From the NCBI RefSeq assembly GCF_002863225.1, contig NZ_PKEK01000016.1:1-33949 (forward strand): a stretch of 33,949 bases of DNA, in the 5' to 3' direction. This DNA is from Mycobacterium sp. (GTDB taxonomy: Bacteria > Actinomycetota > Actinomycetes > Mycobacteriales > Mycobacteriaceae). The notes under the pieces are model-generated. The model searched no databases. It saw nothing but the letters and a program-made list of their open reading frames with translations, and was not told the origin of the DNA. Made by a program: the position numbers and the translations under genes. Positions 16,352 to 25,063 of this stretch are shown here, piece by piece (positions within the stretch are counted from its first letter, which is position 1; each line of letters starts with the position of its first letter).

Positions 16352-17290
16352 TCAGGTTCCGGCGAGTCGCGCCACGATCGGCGCCGCAGAATCCAGATCG
16401 GATTTGAGTTGGATGTATGAGATGCCGAACCGTTCCCGTCGTTCGACCAACAGGTCGCAACAGCGGTCGACACTGCCGGACAACACGGCAGGCGAATGGG
16501 CGTAGAGCTCCGGATCGGCGCGCAGGTGCTCGTTGAACGACGACCGGGACGCCGGGTGCCCGTCGACTTCGGTGAGGTAGACGTTGAATTGGATCTCGAC
16601 GTCGTCGACGGCCCGCCCCGCGGCGCAGATCTCCTTTTCGACCAGACGAATCTTGTTGCCTACCTGAATTGCTGACAAATCGGCCGCAGCTTCGGGGCCG
16701 AGCGTCCCGGTGGTCATTCTGGGGTGGACGGCGATGATGTCGGCGTGCTGCGCGGCCAGCCGGAGCATGCGGGGCCCGCCGCCGCCGAGTAACAACGGCG
16801 GGTGTGGGCGTTGCACGGATCTGGGTGCGCCGTCGAGACCCCGCACTGTGTAGTGCCGCCCCTGGAAATCGGCCGGGCCGTCGGCGAACAGGAGCTTGAG
16901 CAGTTGCACCGACTCGCCGACCCGTTCGATGCGCTCACCCGGTGAATCCGTCGGCAGACCGATGCTGCGGAAGTCGTCGGCCAGCCAGCCGGCCCCGAGG
17001 CCGATTTCGACTCGGCCGCTGGACAACACGTCGAGCATGGCCATGGACCTGTGCGTCAACACCGGGTGCCGGAAGTCGTTGCACATCACTAGGCTCAGCA
17101 GGCGCAGCGACGATGTCACCTCCGCAGCAGCGGTCAGCGCGACCACCGGTTCCATCTGCCAGCCGGCGATGTGTTCGGCCACCGCGACGGTGCTGAAGCC
17201 GAGGTCTTCGATCCGGCGGATCTGGTCGCGCCATGTCGCGGGTGAGTCGAACCGCGGCATCGGCGCAATGAAACGAAACGGCCGCACCAC
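16352..17290 (-). CDS. LLM-class (luciferase-like) F420-type oxidoreductase
   Basis: A 312-residue TIM-barrel flavin-dependent or F420-dependent enzyme of the luciferase-like superfamily. It opens with RPFRFIAPMP, continues with a barrel-strand VAVAEHI region, then IGLGAGWLADDFRSIGLP, which is characteristic of the family, and LLLGGGGPRMLRLAA for phosphate binding. In mycobacteria this subgroup mostly uses F420, but the cofactor cannot be proved here. The GTG at 17290 follows AGGGGG at five bases. A TTG at 17314 would be an alternative start. It lies between two methyltransferase genes in the same unit, which suggests a redox step on the sugar or the lipid carrier. No such step is established for Wzx/Wzy systems. 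Confidence 0.88.
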   Translation of the reverse strand: MVRPFRFIAPMPRFDSPATWRDQIRRIEDLGFSTVAVAEHIAGWQMEPVVALTAAAEVTSSLRLLSLVMCNDFRHPVLTHRSMAMLDVLSSGRVEIGLGAGWLADDFRSIGLPTDSPGERIERVGESVQLLKLLFADGPADFQGRHYTVRGLDGAPRSVQRPHPPLLLGGGGPRMLRLAAQHADIIAVHPRMTTGTLGPEAAADLSAIQVGNKIRLVEKEICAAGRAVDDVEIQFNVYLTEVDGHPASRSSFNEHLRADPELYAHSPAVLSGSVDRCCDLLVERRERFGISYIQLKSDLDSAAPIVARLAGT

Positions 17291-17368
17291 ATTCACCCCC
17301 TGTGTCTCGATCAACTCCGGATGGCGTGCGGCGCTGCACTGATTCCGTTATCGGTCGGTTGAACCGGC

Positions 17369-18094
17369 CTACTGGTCTTTACGAAATATGGTCGCACAGT
17401 CCACAATCGGCGGCCACGGCACCGGCTGCTGACGAACCACCGTGAGCCCGTGGAGCCGGCACTGCTCGGCGACGAGTTCCTTACTCGCGTTGCTGCGCCA
17501 GTGCGGATTGCGCTTGATGCTCTTGTGCGCGCGATCACCGAGGTCGGAGTGGTGCAGGAAGCCCGAGCCCCCGGGCTGCAGGACGCGGGCGAACTCGCCG
17601 ATGTAAGCCGCGAGCACACTCTTGTCGAAATGCACCGCGGAGTCCCAGCAGTAGATGGCCGTCACCGACGAATCGTCCACCATCCGCAGATCGCATCCGT
17701 TGTTCTGGTGGTAGGTGACCTCGCAGCGATTACCCAACGCGCGCAGTCGATCCCGGGTCTGCGCCAGCGCCTGCTGGTTGTAATCGACCGCGATCAGGCG
17801 GGTCGTCAGCTCGCTGAGCTTCTCGGTGTTGCGTCCCGCACCGGGTGAGAGTTCAAGCACGGTCCTGAAGTCGAAATCCTCGATCAGCGGACGAATGGTG
17901 CCGATCCACTGCTCGTGGAACTGGCCCTCTGCCTCGCGGAAATAGTTGTCCCACATGTCATCCCGGGCACACTGTCGCAGGTTTGCCGCCTTCGACGGCA
18001 ACAGGTGCGCGGTCGTCAGATCGGACAGCCGGCCGACAACCCGCTGAACGAGGCTACGGGTGTCGGTGGGCGACGGGACAGCGGTTGAGCTCAT
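17369..18094 (-). CDS. Class I SAM methyltransferase
   Basis: A 241-residue protein with a Methyltransf_25/11-like core: SAM loop VLELSPGAGRN (79-89), acidic strand IAVDYN, a motif II region ending in YCWDSAVHFD and a GGSGFLHHSD strand. A 60-residue helical N-terminal extension precedes the core. GGAG lies seven bases before the ATG at 18094. The gene follows the glycosyltransferase by 35 bases in the leftward unit and precedes the luciferase-like gene by 78 bases. Its substrate is unknown, and a sugar hydroxyl or a terminal acid of the repeat unit is plausible (inference). Confidence 0.87.
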   Translation of the reverse strand: MSSTAVPSPTDTRSLVQRVVGRLSDLTTAHLLPSKAANLRQCARDDMWDNYFREAEGQFHEQWIGTIRPLIEDFDFRTVLELSPGAGRNTEKLSELTTRLIAVDYNQQALAQTRDRLRALGNRCEVTYHQNNGCDLRMVDDSSVTAIYCWDSAVHFDKSVLAAYIGEFARVLQPGGSGFLHHSDLGDRAHKSIKRNPHWRSNASKELVAEQCRLHGLTVVRQQPVPWPPIVDCATIFRKDQ

Positions 18095-18129
18095 GTCGTT
18101 CTCCTGCAGTGGTTGGGTCGTGGTGGTGG

Positions 18130-19191
18130 TCAGTTGAGGCGGGTGCCCAGAACTTCGTTGATCACGTTCATCAATCCGTCGGCAACCAGGTCGACGGTGA
18201 ACTTGTCGGCGTAGTGGCGCGCGGCCGAGGCACCCCGCAGTGTTGCGGTGAAGGGGTCGGCCAGATCGTCGAACGCGGCGGTGAGTCCGGCGACGTCGTC
18301 GACACCCAGGGGCGGGCAGCCCGGCGGCTGATATTCCGGGAGCCCGCCGACGGTGGAAACGATTGGCATGACGCCCAATTGCATCGAGAGCACCTGGACG
18401 CCGCTCTGCGAAGCGCGCCGGTAGTGCGCTACGGACCCCTTGGCCGACGCCAACGTCGTCAGGACTTCCGAGTAGCGGTAACGTCCGGGCCGCCAGCGTA
18501 CGTATTCGGGTAGCGACTGAAGCACCAGCGGGCCGTCGCCGATCAGCACCAGCTCGTCACCGCGCCAGCTGTCGCCGTCGACGTGCTGTTGCCAAGCCTG
18601 CAGGACCACGTCGATGTTCTTGTACGGGTGCAGGCGGCCGACCATCACGAAATCGCGTCGTGCCTCCGGATCTGCCAGCGGCGGAACCAAAGTCGGGTCG
18701 AGATCGCTGGCCAGGGGTAACACGTGCACCGGTGTGCCGATCACGTCCCGCCGGGTCGCGACCGCGGCGGCCACATAGCTGCTGTAGGTGATCGTCGCCG
18801 CCGAGCGCGCGGCCCAACGGTCGAACACCGCACGCTTGAGAAACGGCCGGTGCTCGACCGGGTCGTTGCCGCGGTGGTCGTGCACCAGCTGAATGCGCGG
18901 AACCTTCGCGGCCAGCGCCATCCAGCGCGCATTGCGCACCGACTCGGAGATCACCACGTCGGGCCGGTAGTCGCGCACCTCATTCCAGGCGGCCATCGTG
19001 TGCGGCCAGCTCGACGCGGTGTGCGCGCGCGGGTCCAGCACGAATTCGTAGTCGCGGGGATTTCCCGACTCCGGATGTTCGTCGGATGTCATCAACAGGA
19101 CCTCGACACCGCGCCGACGCAGGGCCTCGGCGTGTACGCGCGCCAAGGGCCGCATCTGCGGTGAAAGCCACAGCACGCGAGGAGCATTCAC
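18130..19191 (-). CDS. GT-B glycosyltransferase, paralogue of the gene at 12600-13730
   Basis: At 353 residues it shares long blocks with the other copy: RVLWLSP at the start, YRPDVVI, GRLHPYKNIDVVL (185-197), a LIGDGP strand and a nearly identical SQSGVQVLSMQLGVMPIVST segment (261-280). As in the paralogue, no EX7E motif is visible. The GTG start overlaps the stop of the upstream methyltransferase gene (GTGA). The two copies probably arose by duplication and may add similar sugars at two positions (inference). This one lies inside the 15-gene leftward unit. Confidence 0.87.
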   Translation of the reverse strand: MNAPRVLWLSPQMRPLARVHAEALRRRGVEVLLMTSDEHPESGNPRDYEFVLDPRAHTASSWPHTMAAWNEVRDYRPDVVISESVRNARWMALAAKVPRIQLVHDHRGNDPVEHRPFLKRAVFDRWAARSAATITYSSYVAAAVATRRDVIGTPVHVLPLASDLDPTLVPPLADPEARRDFVMVGRLHPYKNIDVVLQAWQQHVDGDSWRGDELVLIGDGPLVLQSLPEYVRWRPGRYRYSEVLTTLASAKGSVAHYRRASQSGVQVLSMQLGVMPIVSTVGGLPEYQPPGCPPLGVDDVAGLTAAFDDLADPFTATLRGASAARHYADKFTVDLVADGLMNVINEVLGTRLN

Positions 19192-20279
19192 AACGCTGCT
19201 ATCGGGTCGAGGGACCAGCGTCCGTTGAGCTGTGAGTACCGTCGTCTTACCTCCTCGTACAGTTCCGGAATAGTCAGGAAGACGCAGTCCGGGTCTGCGT
19301 CGACAAGCTCCTCCGGCGAGATGATCGCGACGTTGGTTCCCGAGATCCGGCGGCCCTGCTTCCCCGGCGAGGCGTCGGCGATGGCATGAACCAGGCGCCG
19401 GTCGACGCCGGCGATGCTGAACAATGCCGGAACACGCGATGATGCTCCGTACCCGTACACCCTGCGCCCGCTACGCGCCTGAGCTTCGAGCCAGTAACGC
19501 AACCGCGCGGCGTGACTTTCGGCCACCCGCTGAAGGCGCCCCACCACAGCCGGCTCGGTGATGCCGAATTCCCGCTCGCGCCGCAGGATGTCCTGGACCC
19601 GACGGTCGGGCTCGACCGATCCGTGTACCGCGGCGACCAGAACAGTTCCGCCGTACAGGTCGAACTCCCAGGCTGTTGCGATGCTCATCCCGACCATGTC
19701 GAGCAGCTCGGTGAGAGCCAGAAGTGAATAGTAGGCGAAGTGGCCGTGCCGCAATGAATTCCACTGCCCCTTGTCGACAATGGCCAGCAGCGAATGAAAC
19801 TGCAGCAGCAGCACACCGCCCGGGGCGGTCGCCTGCGCCCGCAACTGGAATGCTGCACGCTGATCCGCGTCGTGCATGATGCCGAACGAGTCGAGCACGA
19901 CGTCGGCGATGTTGGAGCCGCTGACTTCGGCGAACCCGCGCTGGGCCAGCAGCGGCAGCCAGGTACCGCCGTGTGGGCTGCCGAACTCCCGGACGGTGGC
20001 CCCGCGCAACAAACCCGCCTCTGCGACACGTTTCACGGCCTGCGCCGCCTGATCCCGCAAGGCCTCCGGTTCGATACCGCGTGGCTCAGAGGTCACCGTG
20101 TCGTCGTTGCTGAGTTGGGCGAGGCCGCACGCGACGCACAAGTCCATCGCAAGCTCATGCGACGCCTCATCCGAGCTGACCGGATCGGATGCCAACGGAA
20201 AGTGATCTGCGGCCGGCACTTTCCCGACGTCGAGAACTCGACTCAGGTCGGTGCCCCCGCACCCCCGACACACGCTCAT
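19188..20279 (-). CDS. NovU-type C-methyltransferase-like protein with altered active-site signature
   Basis: A 363-residue protein that follows, and partly copies, the canonical sugar C-methyltransferase encoded just upstream. The N-terminal zinc site is kept (Cys4, Cys7, Cys48, Cys51), and so is the C-terminal Rossmann-like domain (VYGYGASSRVPAL). The SAM loop is degenerate (EFGSPHGG, 98-105). The family's YHEH-x-x-YY catalytic stretch reads RHGHFAYY (177-184), losing the Tyr and Glu. It may be an inactive partner subunit, or it may use another substrate. The ATG at 20279 overlaps the upstream stop (ATGA). A longer frame to 20408 is open, but its extra leader lies inside the neighbouring gene and lacks family resemblance. 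Confidence 0.82.
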   Translation of the reverse strand: MSVCRGCGGTDLSRVLDVGKVPAADHFPLASDPVSSDEASHELAMDLCVACGLAQLSNDDTVTSEPRGIEPEALRDQAAQAVKRVAEAGLLRGATVREFGSPHGGTWLPLLAQRGFAEVSGSNIADVVLDSFGIMHDADQRAAFQLRAQATAPGGVLLLQFHSLLAIVDKGQWNSLRHGHFAYYSLLALTELLDMVGMSIATAWEFDLYGGTVLVAAVHGSVEPDRRVQDILRREREFGITEPAVVGRLQRVAESHAARLRYWLEAQARSGRRVYGYGASSRVPALFSIAGVDRRLVHAIADASPGKQGRRISGTNVAIISPEELVDADPDCVFLTIPELYEEVRRRYSQLNGRWSLDPIAAL

Positions 20280-21532
20280 GCCGGCATTGCTCCCGCCGCA
20301 TTGCTCACCAGCATGCCCGGGTTCTGCAGGCTGGGCGGGAAGACGAGCTCGCCGCCCCAGTCGTGGATGTAGCTGAGTTGTTGGCGCAGTTCGGTTTCCA
20401 GGTTCCACGGTAGACCGAGCACGACGTCTGGCCGGTCCCTGGCGATCGACTTCGGATCGCGGATCGGGATCCGGGTTCCCGGCGTGTAACGACCGTGCTT
20501 GTAGGGATTGCGGTCGACGATGTACTCCAGCAGATCGCTGCGGATTCCGCAGTAGTTGAGCAAGGTGTTGGCTTTACCCGGTGCGCCGTAGCCGACCACG
20601 CGCTTGCCTTCGCTGCGGCACTGCAACAGGAATCGAAGAAGATTCTGGCGCAGCGTCTCGGTGCGGTGGCGGAGTTCGAGGTAACCCTGGACCCGGTGCA
20701 GCCCCGCCGCCTTCTCGGAGCGCAACACCTCGACGACCCGCTCGCTGGGCGGCGCAGCGATCCGGGTCGGCTGAGCCCAGATCCGTAGAGAGCCACCATG
20801 TGTCGGCAACAGCTCGACGTCGACAGCCGTCAGGCCCGCGGTGGCCAGCGCACGACTGGCCGACAACAAGGTGTAGTACTGGAAATGCTCGTGGTAGATC
20901 GTGTCGAACTGGGCATTTCGCACCAGCGGAAGCGCATGGTGGACTTCGATACTCAACCAACCGTCGTCGGCCAGGAGCGTGCGCAGCGATCGGGTGAACC
21001 CGCGCAGGTCGGGGATGTGGGCGTAGACGTTGTTGGCCACCACCAGCGAAGCCGGGCCGTGTTCGGCCCGGACCCGCCGTGCCAGCGTCTCGTCGAGAAA
21101 CTCGGTGACCGTCGGCACGCCGCGCTCGCGGGCGGTGGCACCCACGTTCACCGAAGGCTCGATACCCAGGCACGGAATGCCCGCGGCGACCACATGCTGC
21201 AGCAGGTACCCGTCGTTGCTGGCCACCTCGACCACCAGCGACTCGCTGGACAATCCCAGCCGCTTCACCGACTGCTTGACGAAGTTCTTCGCGTGGTCGA
21301 CCCAGCTGTCGGAAAACGAAGAGAAATAAGCATATTCGGTGAAGGTCTCCTCCGGTGTGATCAGTGCGGGAATCTGTAACAGCAGGCACTCCTCGCACAG
21401 CCGTAGATGCAACGGGAAGGTCGGCTCCGGCAGGTCGAGCTCGTCAGGATTCAGAAACTTTTCGCAGGGCGGCGTCGCGCCGAGGTCCAAGATGCTGACC
21501 AATCGGTCGGAGTCACACAAACGGCACTTCAT
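20276..21532 (-). CDS. Sugar C-methyltransferase (NovU/TylCIII/TcaB9 family)
   Basis: At 418 residues it has the normal length for nucleotide-sugar 3-C- or 5-C-methyltransferases. Zinc-binding cysteines lie at 3, 6, 46 and 49. The SAM loop is VVEVASNDGYLL (100-111), and the family signature YHEHFQYYTLL (213-223) carries the catalytic Tyr/His/Glu. The C-terminal Methyltransf_14-like domain begins VVGYGAPGKANTLLNYCG. Known family members act on 4-keto-6-deoxy nucleotide sugars, so the locus should make a branched-chain deoxysugar (established for the family, inferred here). It overlaps both neighbours by ATGA. Confidence 0.93.
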   Translation of the reverse strand: MKCRLCDSDRLVSILDLGATPPCEKFLNPDELDLPEPTFPLHLRLCEECLLLQIPALITPEETFTEYAYFSSFSDSWVDHAKNFVKQSVKRLGLSSESLVVEVASNDGYLLQHVVAAGIPCLGIEPSVNVGATARERGVPTVTEFLDETLARRVRAEHGPASLVVANNVYAHIPDLRGFTRSLRTLLADDGWLSIEVHHALPLVRNAQFDTIYHEHFQYYTLLSASRALATAGLTAVDVELLPTHGGSLRIWAQPTRIAAPPSERVVEVLRSEKAAGLHRVQGYLELRHRTETLRQNLLRFLLQCRSEGKRVVGYGAPGKANTLLNYCGIRSDLLEYIVDRNPYKHGRYTPGTRIPIRDPKSIARDRPDVVLGLPWNLETELRQQLSYIHDWGGELVFPPSLQNPGMLVSNAAGAMPA

Positions 21533-22992
21533 CGAATCCTCACTTCATCCATCGGTACGGCATCGTCATCCGCGGAAATATCTGCGGTGGAGGCGCTTTC
21601 GTTAAGGTCGGTGACGGCGGCCAGATCTGCGGCATGGCTGCGCACGCCGTTGTGGATCAGCTCGCCCAGCCCGTGCTGATAGAGCCAGAGGCTGTTCTGC
21701 TGACCGGTGAACGACGCCTCGCCCGACATGCCACCCCACGGCGTGAAGCCGCTGCCCAACCCGATTCCGAACAGGCCAGGTATCGGCCGGCCGTCGGCAT
21801 CGAGCAGGCGGGCATCCGAACTCACCGCGGGCCCGGTCCGCGCCAGCGGCACCGGGTAACCGTCCTTGTCGAACACCGGAACGGTGGCCAGTCGATAACC
21901 GAACGCCGACACAATCAGGTCGGCGTCCTCGAAGAAGGTGACCAGTTCGTCCCGGGAGGTGTCCTGCAGCGACCTCAGCACGGCACGGTTGTCCGGTGCC
22001 ATTCCGTCTTTGCCGTGCATGCGCCGCCACATCTGGCGGCCGTCGCCCTGCAGGCCGCCCAACCGGTGCACCCGGCCGGTGGCCTGGCAGACGTCGGACT
22101 CGGCGAAGCGGTAGGAATCGGCCTCCGCCTCGGCCCGGGAGTAGTAGGTGACCCGGGGTTCGGTGCGGTGCAGGATCTGGACGCCGCGAACTTCGAAACG
22201 CACTTCGGGCATACGCTCCAACAGAATCCACGCCGACGAGAATGCGCTGTGCGACCCTCCGACGATCAGTGCCCGCACCGGCCGGTCTTTGCTCAGCAGC
22301 AGCTGACCGACCTGCTCGGCGGCGCCGTGCTTGAGCAGTCGGTGACTCGAGATGACCTTGTGCCGCCAACGCGCGACGTCGATGCCGGTGGCCCGCTCGA
22401 TACCGTCCCACGACGTGTTCGGTTGCCCGCCCAGTGCCATCACGGCGCTGGCGGCGTGGATGGTCTCGCGTTCACCGTCGGCGGTGCTGATCACCACCAC
22501 GACCGAGCCGTCGGGCTGCAGGTGCAGCGCGCGGGCCGTCGCGTCGGTGTAGCCACGGCTGGTGGGGTGGCGATCGATCTGCGCGCTGATCGCGGCGTGT
22601 ACGCGCCGCTCGAATCGGTCGACCAGTTCCAGCGGCGGGTGGCCGGTGCGCCACCCCTCCATCTCATGGGTGACGGGGTCGTGCCGAACCTCGGTCAGCG
22701 CCGGTTCGCAGTCCGTACCGTCCAGGCATTCCAGAAACGAGCGACCGGGCGAGTCGGCGTTGAGGGCGTACTGGCCCAGTGAGCCTCCGCCGGTGTCCCT
22801 TTCGACGACGGCAACGCCGCGATCCAGCCACGGGCCGAGCCGGCCGTTCTGCGCCGCCCAGACCAGCGGACCCGTTCCCGCCGGCCCGCCACCCAGGATC
22901 ACCGTCTCGAACGCGGGCCGGCCTTCGGCGACAACCGCCCTGTTTCCGCGAAGTCGTGATGGGACCAGCTTCGTCAACCGCGAACGGAGCAT
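21529..22992 (-). CDS. FAD-dependent oxidoreductase, monooxygenase-like
   Basis: A 487-residue flavoprotein with two dinucleotide-binding loops: ILGGGPAG near 33-40 for FAD and LIVGGSHSA near 243-251 for NAD(P)H. It also has an intermediate ALGGQPNTSW motif and a late FGIGLGSGF segment that closes the FAD domain. The order of motifs resembles flavin monooxygenases and N-hydroxylating enzymes, but no substrate motif is recognised. ATG 22992 and GTG 22995 are adjacent candidates, both after AGGGGG. It stands between the GT2-GT4 fusion and the C-methyltransferase in the leftward unit. Oxidation of an amino-sugar or deoxysugar is one possibility (speculative). Confidence 0.8.
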   Translation of the reverse strand: MLRSRLTKLVPSRLRGNRAVVAEGRPAFETVILGGGPAGTGPLVWAAQNGRLGPWLDRGVAVVERDTGGGSLGQYALNADSPGRSFLECLDGTDCEPALTEVRHDPVTHEMEGWRTGHPPLELVDRFERRVHAAISAQIDRHPTSRGYTDATARALHLQPDGSVVVVISTADGERETIHAASAVMALGGQPNTSWDGIERATGIDVARWRHKVISSHRLLKHGAAEQVGQLLLSKDRPVRALIVGGSHSAFSSAWILLERMPEVRFEVRGVQILHRTEPRVTYYSRAEAEADSYRFAESDVCQATGRVHRLGGLQGDGRQMWRRMHGKDGMAPDNRAVLRSLQDTSRDELVTFFEDADLIVSAFGYRLATVPVFDKDGYPVPLARTGPAVSSDARLLDADGRPIPGLFGIGLGSGFTPWGGMSGEASFTGQQNSLWLYQHGLGELIHNGVRSHAADLAAVTDLNESASTADISADDDAVPMDEVRIR

Positions 22993-23044
22993 CACAGTTG
23001 CCCCCTTTCAAGCCAATGGGTGTGGGATGTTCGGCGACTCGGGT

Positions 23045-25063
23045 TCACAGCACCGCCTCGATGGCATCGACGTAGGCGTCGGTCATGGCGCCGACGGTGT
23101 AGTGGGCGCGCATGCGTTCGTAACCGCGTCGCCCCATCGCCGGCAGCGCCGCGGGATCGGCCAGCACGGCGGCCAGCTGGTCCCGCCACGCCGACACCGT
23201 GATCGGCTCGACGACGAATCCGGCTGCGCCGAAGTCCAGCATCTCCGGGATCGCGCACACCGCCGACGCGGCGACCGGAACCCCCCGGCCCATCGCCTCG
23301 ATGATCGCCATTGGGAAGGCCTCGGAACGACTTGGCACACAGAGCAAGTCAGCGTCAGCCAGCGCCGGGCCCGGACCCGCCGACCAGCCACGCCACTGCA
23401 CTCGGTCGGCCAATCCCGCCGGAGTGGCGGCCTGCAAGCGCTCCCGATCGGGACCGTCACCGAAAATCGAGAGCCGCCAGGGCAAGTCGGTCAGGCCACT
23501 CAGCGCCTCGATCAGCACATGCGGGTTCTTGTGCTCGAGGATCCGCGACAGCATCACCAGGTGTGGCGGATCGCCGGCAGCCCGGACCGGCCGGGCCGGC
23601 AGCTCGGGCGACGGCACGCCGTTCGGCGCGACGAAGTGGCGGCCACGCAGTGTGTGCCGGGAGCGCATCATCTCCCAATGCCGCTGCGCCAGAACAACGA
23701 ATCCGTCGGAACGGGACATCGCCGCGGCCAACGGTCGCGAGTAGATCCGCCGGTCCGGCTCGGGCGGGACGTGTGGCGCAACCAGCCAGCGACGACCATT
23801 GCCCCCCGCGCGCCACAGCGTGGCGAATCCCGTCTCGGTGTTGGTGTCGCCGCTGATGAGCACGGCGGGACCGGTGGGGATGTCGAGCGCGGGCGCCCAC
23901 CACGGTTGGCGCACCACTCGAACGCCGTGCGGGATTTCTTTGATCAGCGGGCCGAATCGCTGCATGCACACCACGGTCACCGGGTAGCCGCGGCGGTGCA
24001 GTTCGCCGGCGAGCAATGCCTTTTGGCGCTCCGCGCCGCCGTACACCAGCCGGTTGGTGGTGATCACCACGGTGGGCCGGTCCGTGCGGCGCTGTGCGGC
24101 GATCGCGCCGCTCCTGATCTTTCGCCGCGAGCGCTGGATACGGTCCAAAAGCGTTGTGCCGGCGAGGTATACATCGGCCTTGTGGACGCCGTGCTGATGC
24201 TCGAGCAGCAAGGCGGCGTTGGCCCGCAACATGTCGTTGTTGCGCAGCCGCTCGATGGGCGCCACTTCCGCACCGTGTGTGGCGCCCGGCCCGTGTGCCG
24301 TGGGGTCCAGCGCGGGATTACCGTGCTCGACCGGGAGTTCGTCGGCCATCAACAGCCGCCACCCGGCCGTTCGGGCGCGGTGCTGCCAGTCGGCCTCTTC
24401 GCCGTAGAGAAAGAACTCCTCGTCGAACCCACCGATCTGCTCCCACGCCGCGCGTTTGAGCGCGATGCAGGCCCCGGCCATGTAGCCGTCGATGCTCGAC
24501 GATTCGGCGGGTTTGCGCGCATAGAGGTGCGACAACGCCGTCCCCCGCAGCGCAGGGCTGTAACCGGTGGCTGCGACCAGCGCCCGGGTCAGCGTTGCGT
24601 GCCGGCTCACGTGGTCCCACGGCTGAGGGCCGCCGATCGCCTCGTCGAGCAGCATGGGCGCCACCGCCGCGACGCCGGGCTGCTGGATCAGCTCGAGGGT
24701 GCGGGTCGGCGGTCCGAGCAGTCGGGCATCGGGGTTGAGCAGCAACAGATCCGAGCCGGCCGGGGTGTGCTCGACGAGAGCGTTGAGGGCGGCCGCGTAA
24801 CCGATGTTGACCGGCCCGAACACCCAGTGCACGTCGGGGTGACGCGCGGCCAACTCCTCGCGGCCGGGGTAGTCGGCTCCGCTGTTCTCGTACACGTAGA
24901 CCGGCAATGCAGGCATGTGCTGGTCCAGGCTGGCGAAACACTGCTCGAGCAGGTCGTGACTCTTGTAGGTGACGATCACCACCACCAAGGGGGGCCCGGA
25001 CCGCGGCGGGGGCACACCGCGGTCCGGGAGCTTCAGGTAGGCCCGGTCGGCTACGCGTGTCAT
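23045..25063 (-). CDS. Two-domain glycosyltransferase, GT2 fused to GT4
   Basis: A 672-residue fusion. Residues 25-240 are a GT2 (GT-A) domain like bacterial rhamnosyltransferases: VVVIVTYKS at the start, LLLLNPDARLL with NPDA (110-113) in the DxD position, and GGFDEEFFLYGEEADW. Residues about 331-672 are a GT4 (GT-B) domain with YGGAERQ, an RILEHKNP donor-domain start and the EX7E pair Glu581 and Glu589. One protein could therefore add two successive sugars. The linker (about 245-330) is basic and helical. The ATG follows AAGAAGG at seven bases and overlaps the Wzx stop. A 49-base gap separates it from the FAD gene. Confidence 0.92.
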   Translation of the reverse strand: MTRVADRAYLKLPDRGVPPPRSGPPLVVVIVTYKSHDLLEQCFASLDQHMPALPVYVYENSGADYPGREELAARHPDVHWVFGPVNIGYAAALNALVEHTPAGSDLLLLNPDARLLGPPTRTLELIQQPGVAAVAPMLLDEAIGGPQPWDHVSRHATLTRALVAATGYSPALRGTALSHLYARKPAESSSIDGYMAGACIALKRAAWEQIGGFDEEFFLYGEEADWQHRARTAGWRLLMADELPVEHGNPALDPTAHGPGATHGAEVAPIERLRNNDMLRANAALLLEHQHGVHKADVYLAGTTLLDRIQRSRRKIRSGAIAAQRRTDRPTVVITTNRLVYGGAERQKALLAGELHRRGYPVTVVCMQRFGPLIKEIPHGVRVVRQPWWAPALDIPTGPAVLISGDTNTETGFATLWRAGGNGRRWLVAPHVPPEPDRRIYSRPLAAAMSRSDGFVVLAQRHWEMMRSRHTLRGRHFVAPNGVPSPELPARPVRAAGDPPHLVMLSRILEHKNPHVLIEALSGLTDLPWRLSIFGDGPDRERLQAATPAGLADRVQWRGWSAGPGPALADADLLCVPSRSEAFPMAIIEAMGRGVPVAASAVCAIPEMLDFGAAGFVVEPITVSAWRDQLAAVLADPAALPAMGRRGYERMRAHYTVGAMTDAYVDAIEAVL

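Noticed and set aside
17351..17370. A short CGGTT-G-AACCG dyad between the methyltransferase and luciferase-like genes
   Set aside because: It has five-base arms and no T-tract. It could be chance and does not convincingly end the transcript.
20280..20408. An N-terminal extension of the second C-methyltransferase-like gene
   Set aside because: The zinc-finger start MSVCRGC begins at 20279 with an ATGA overlap, and the extra 43 residues are out-of-frame translation of the neighbour.
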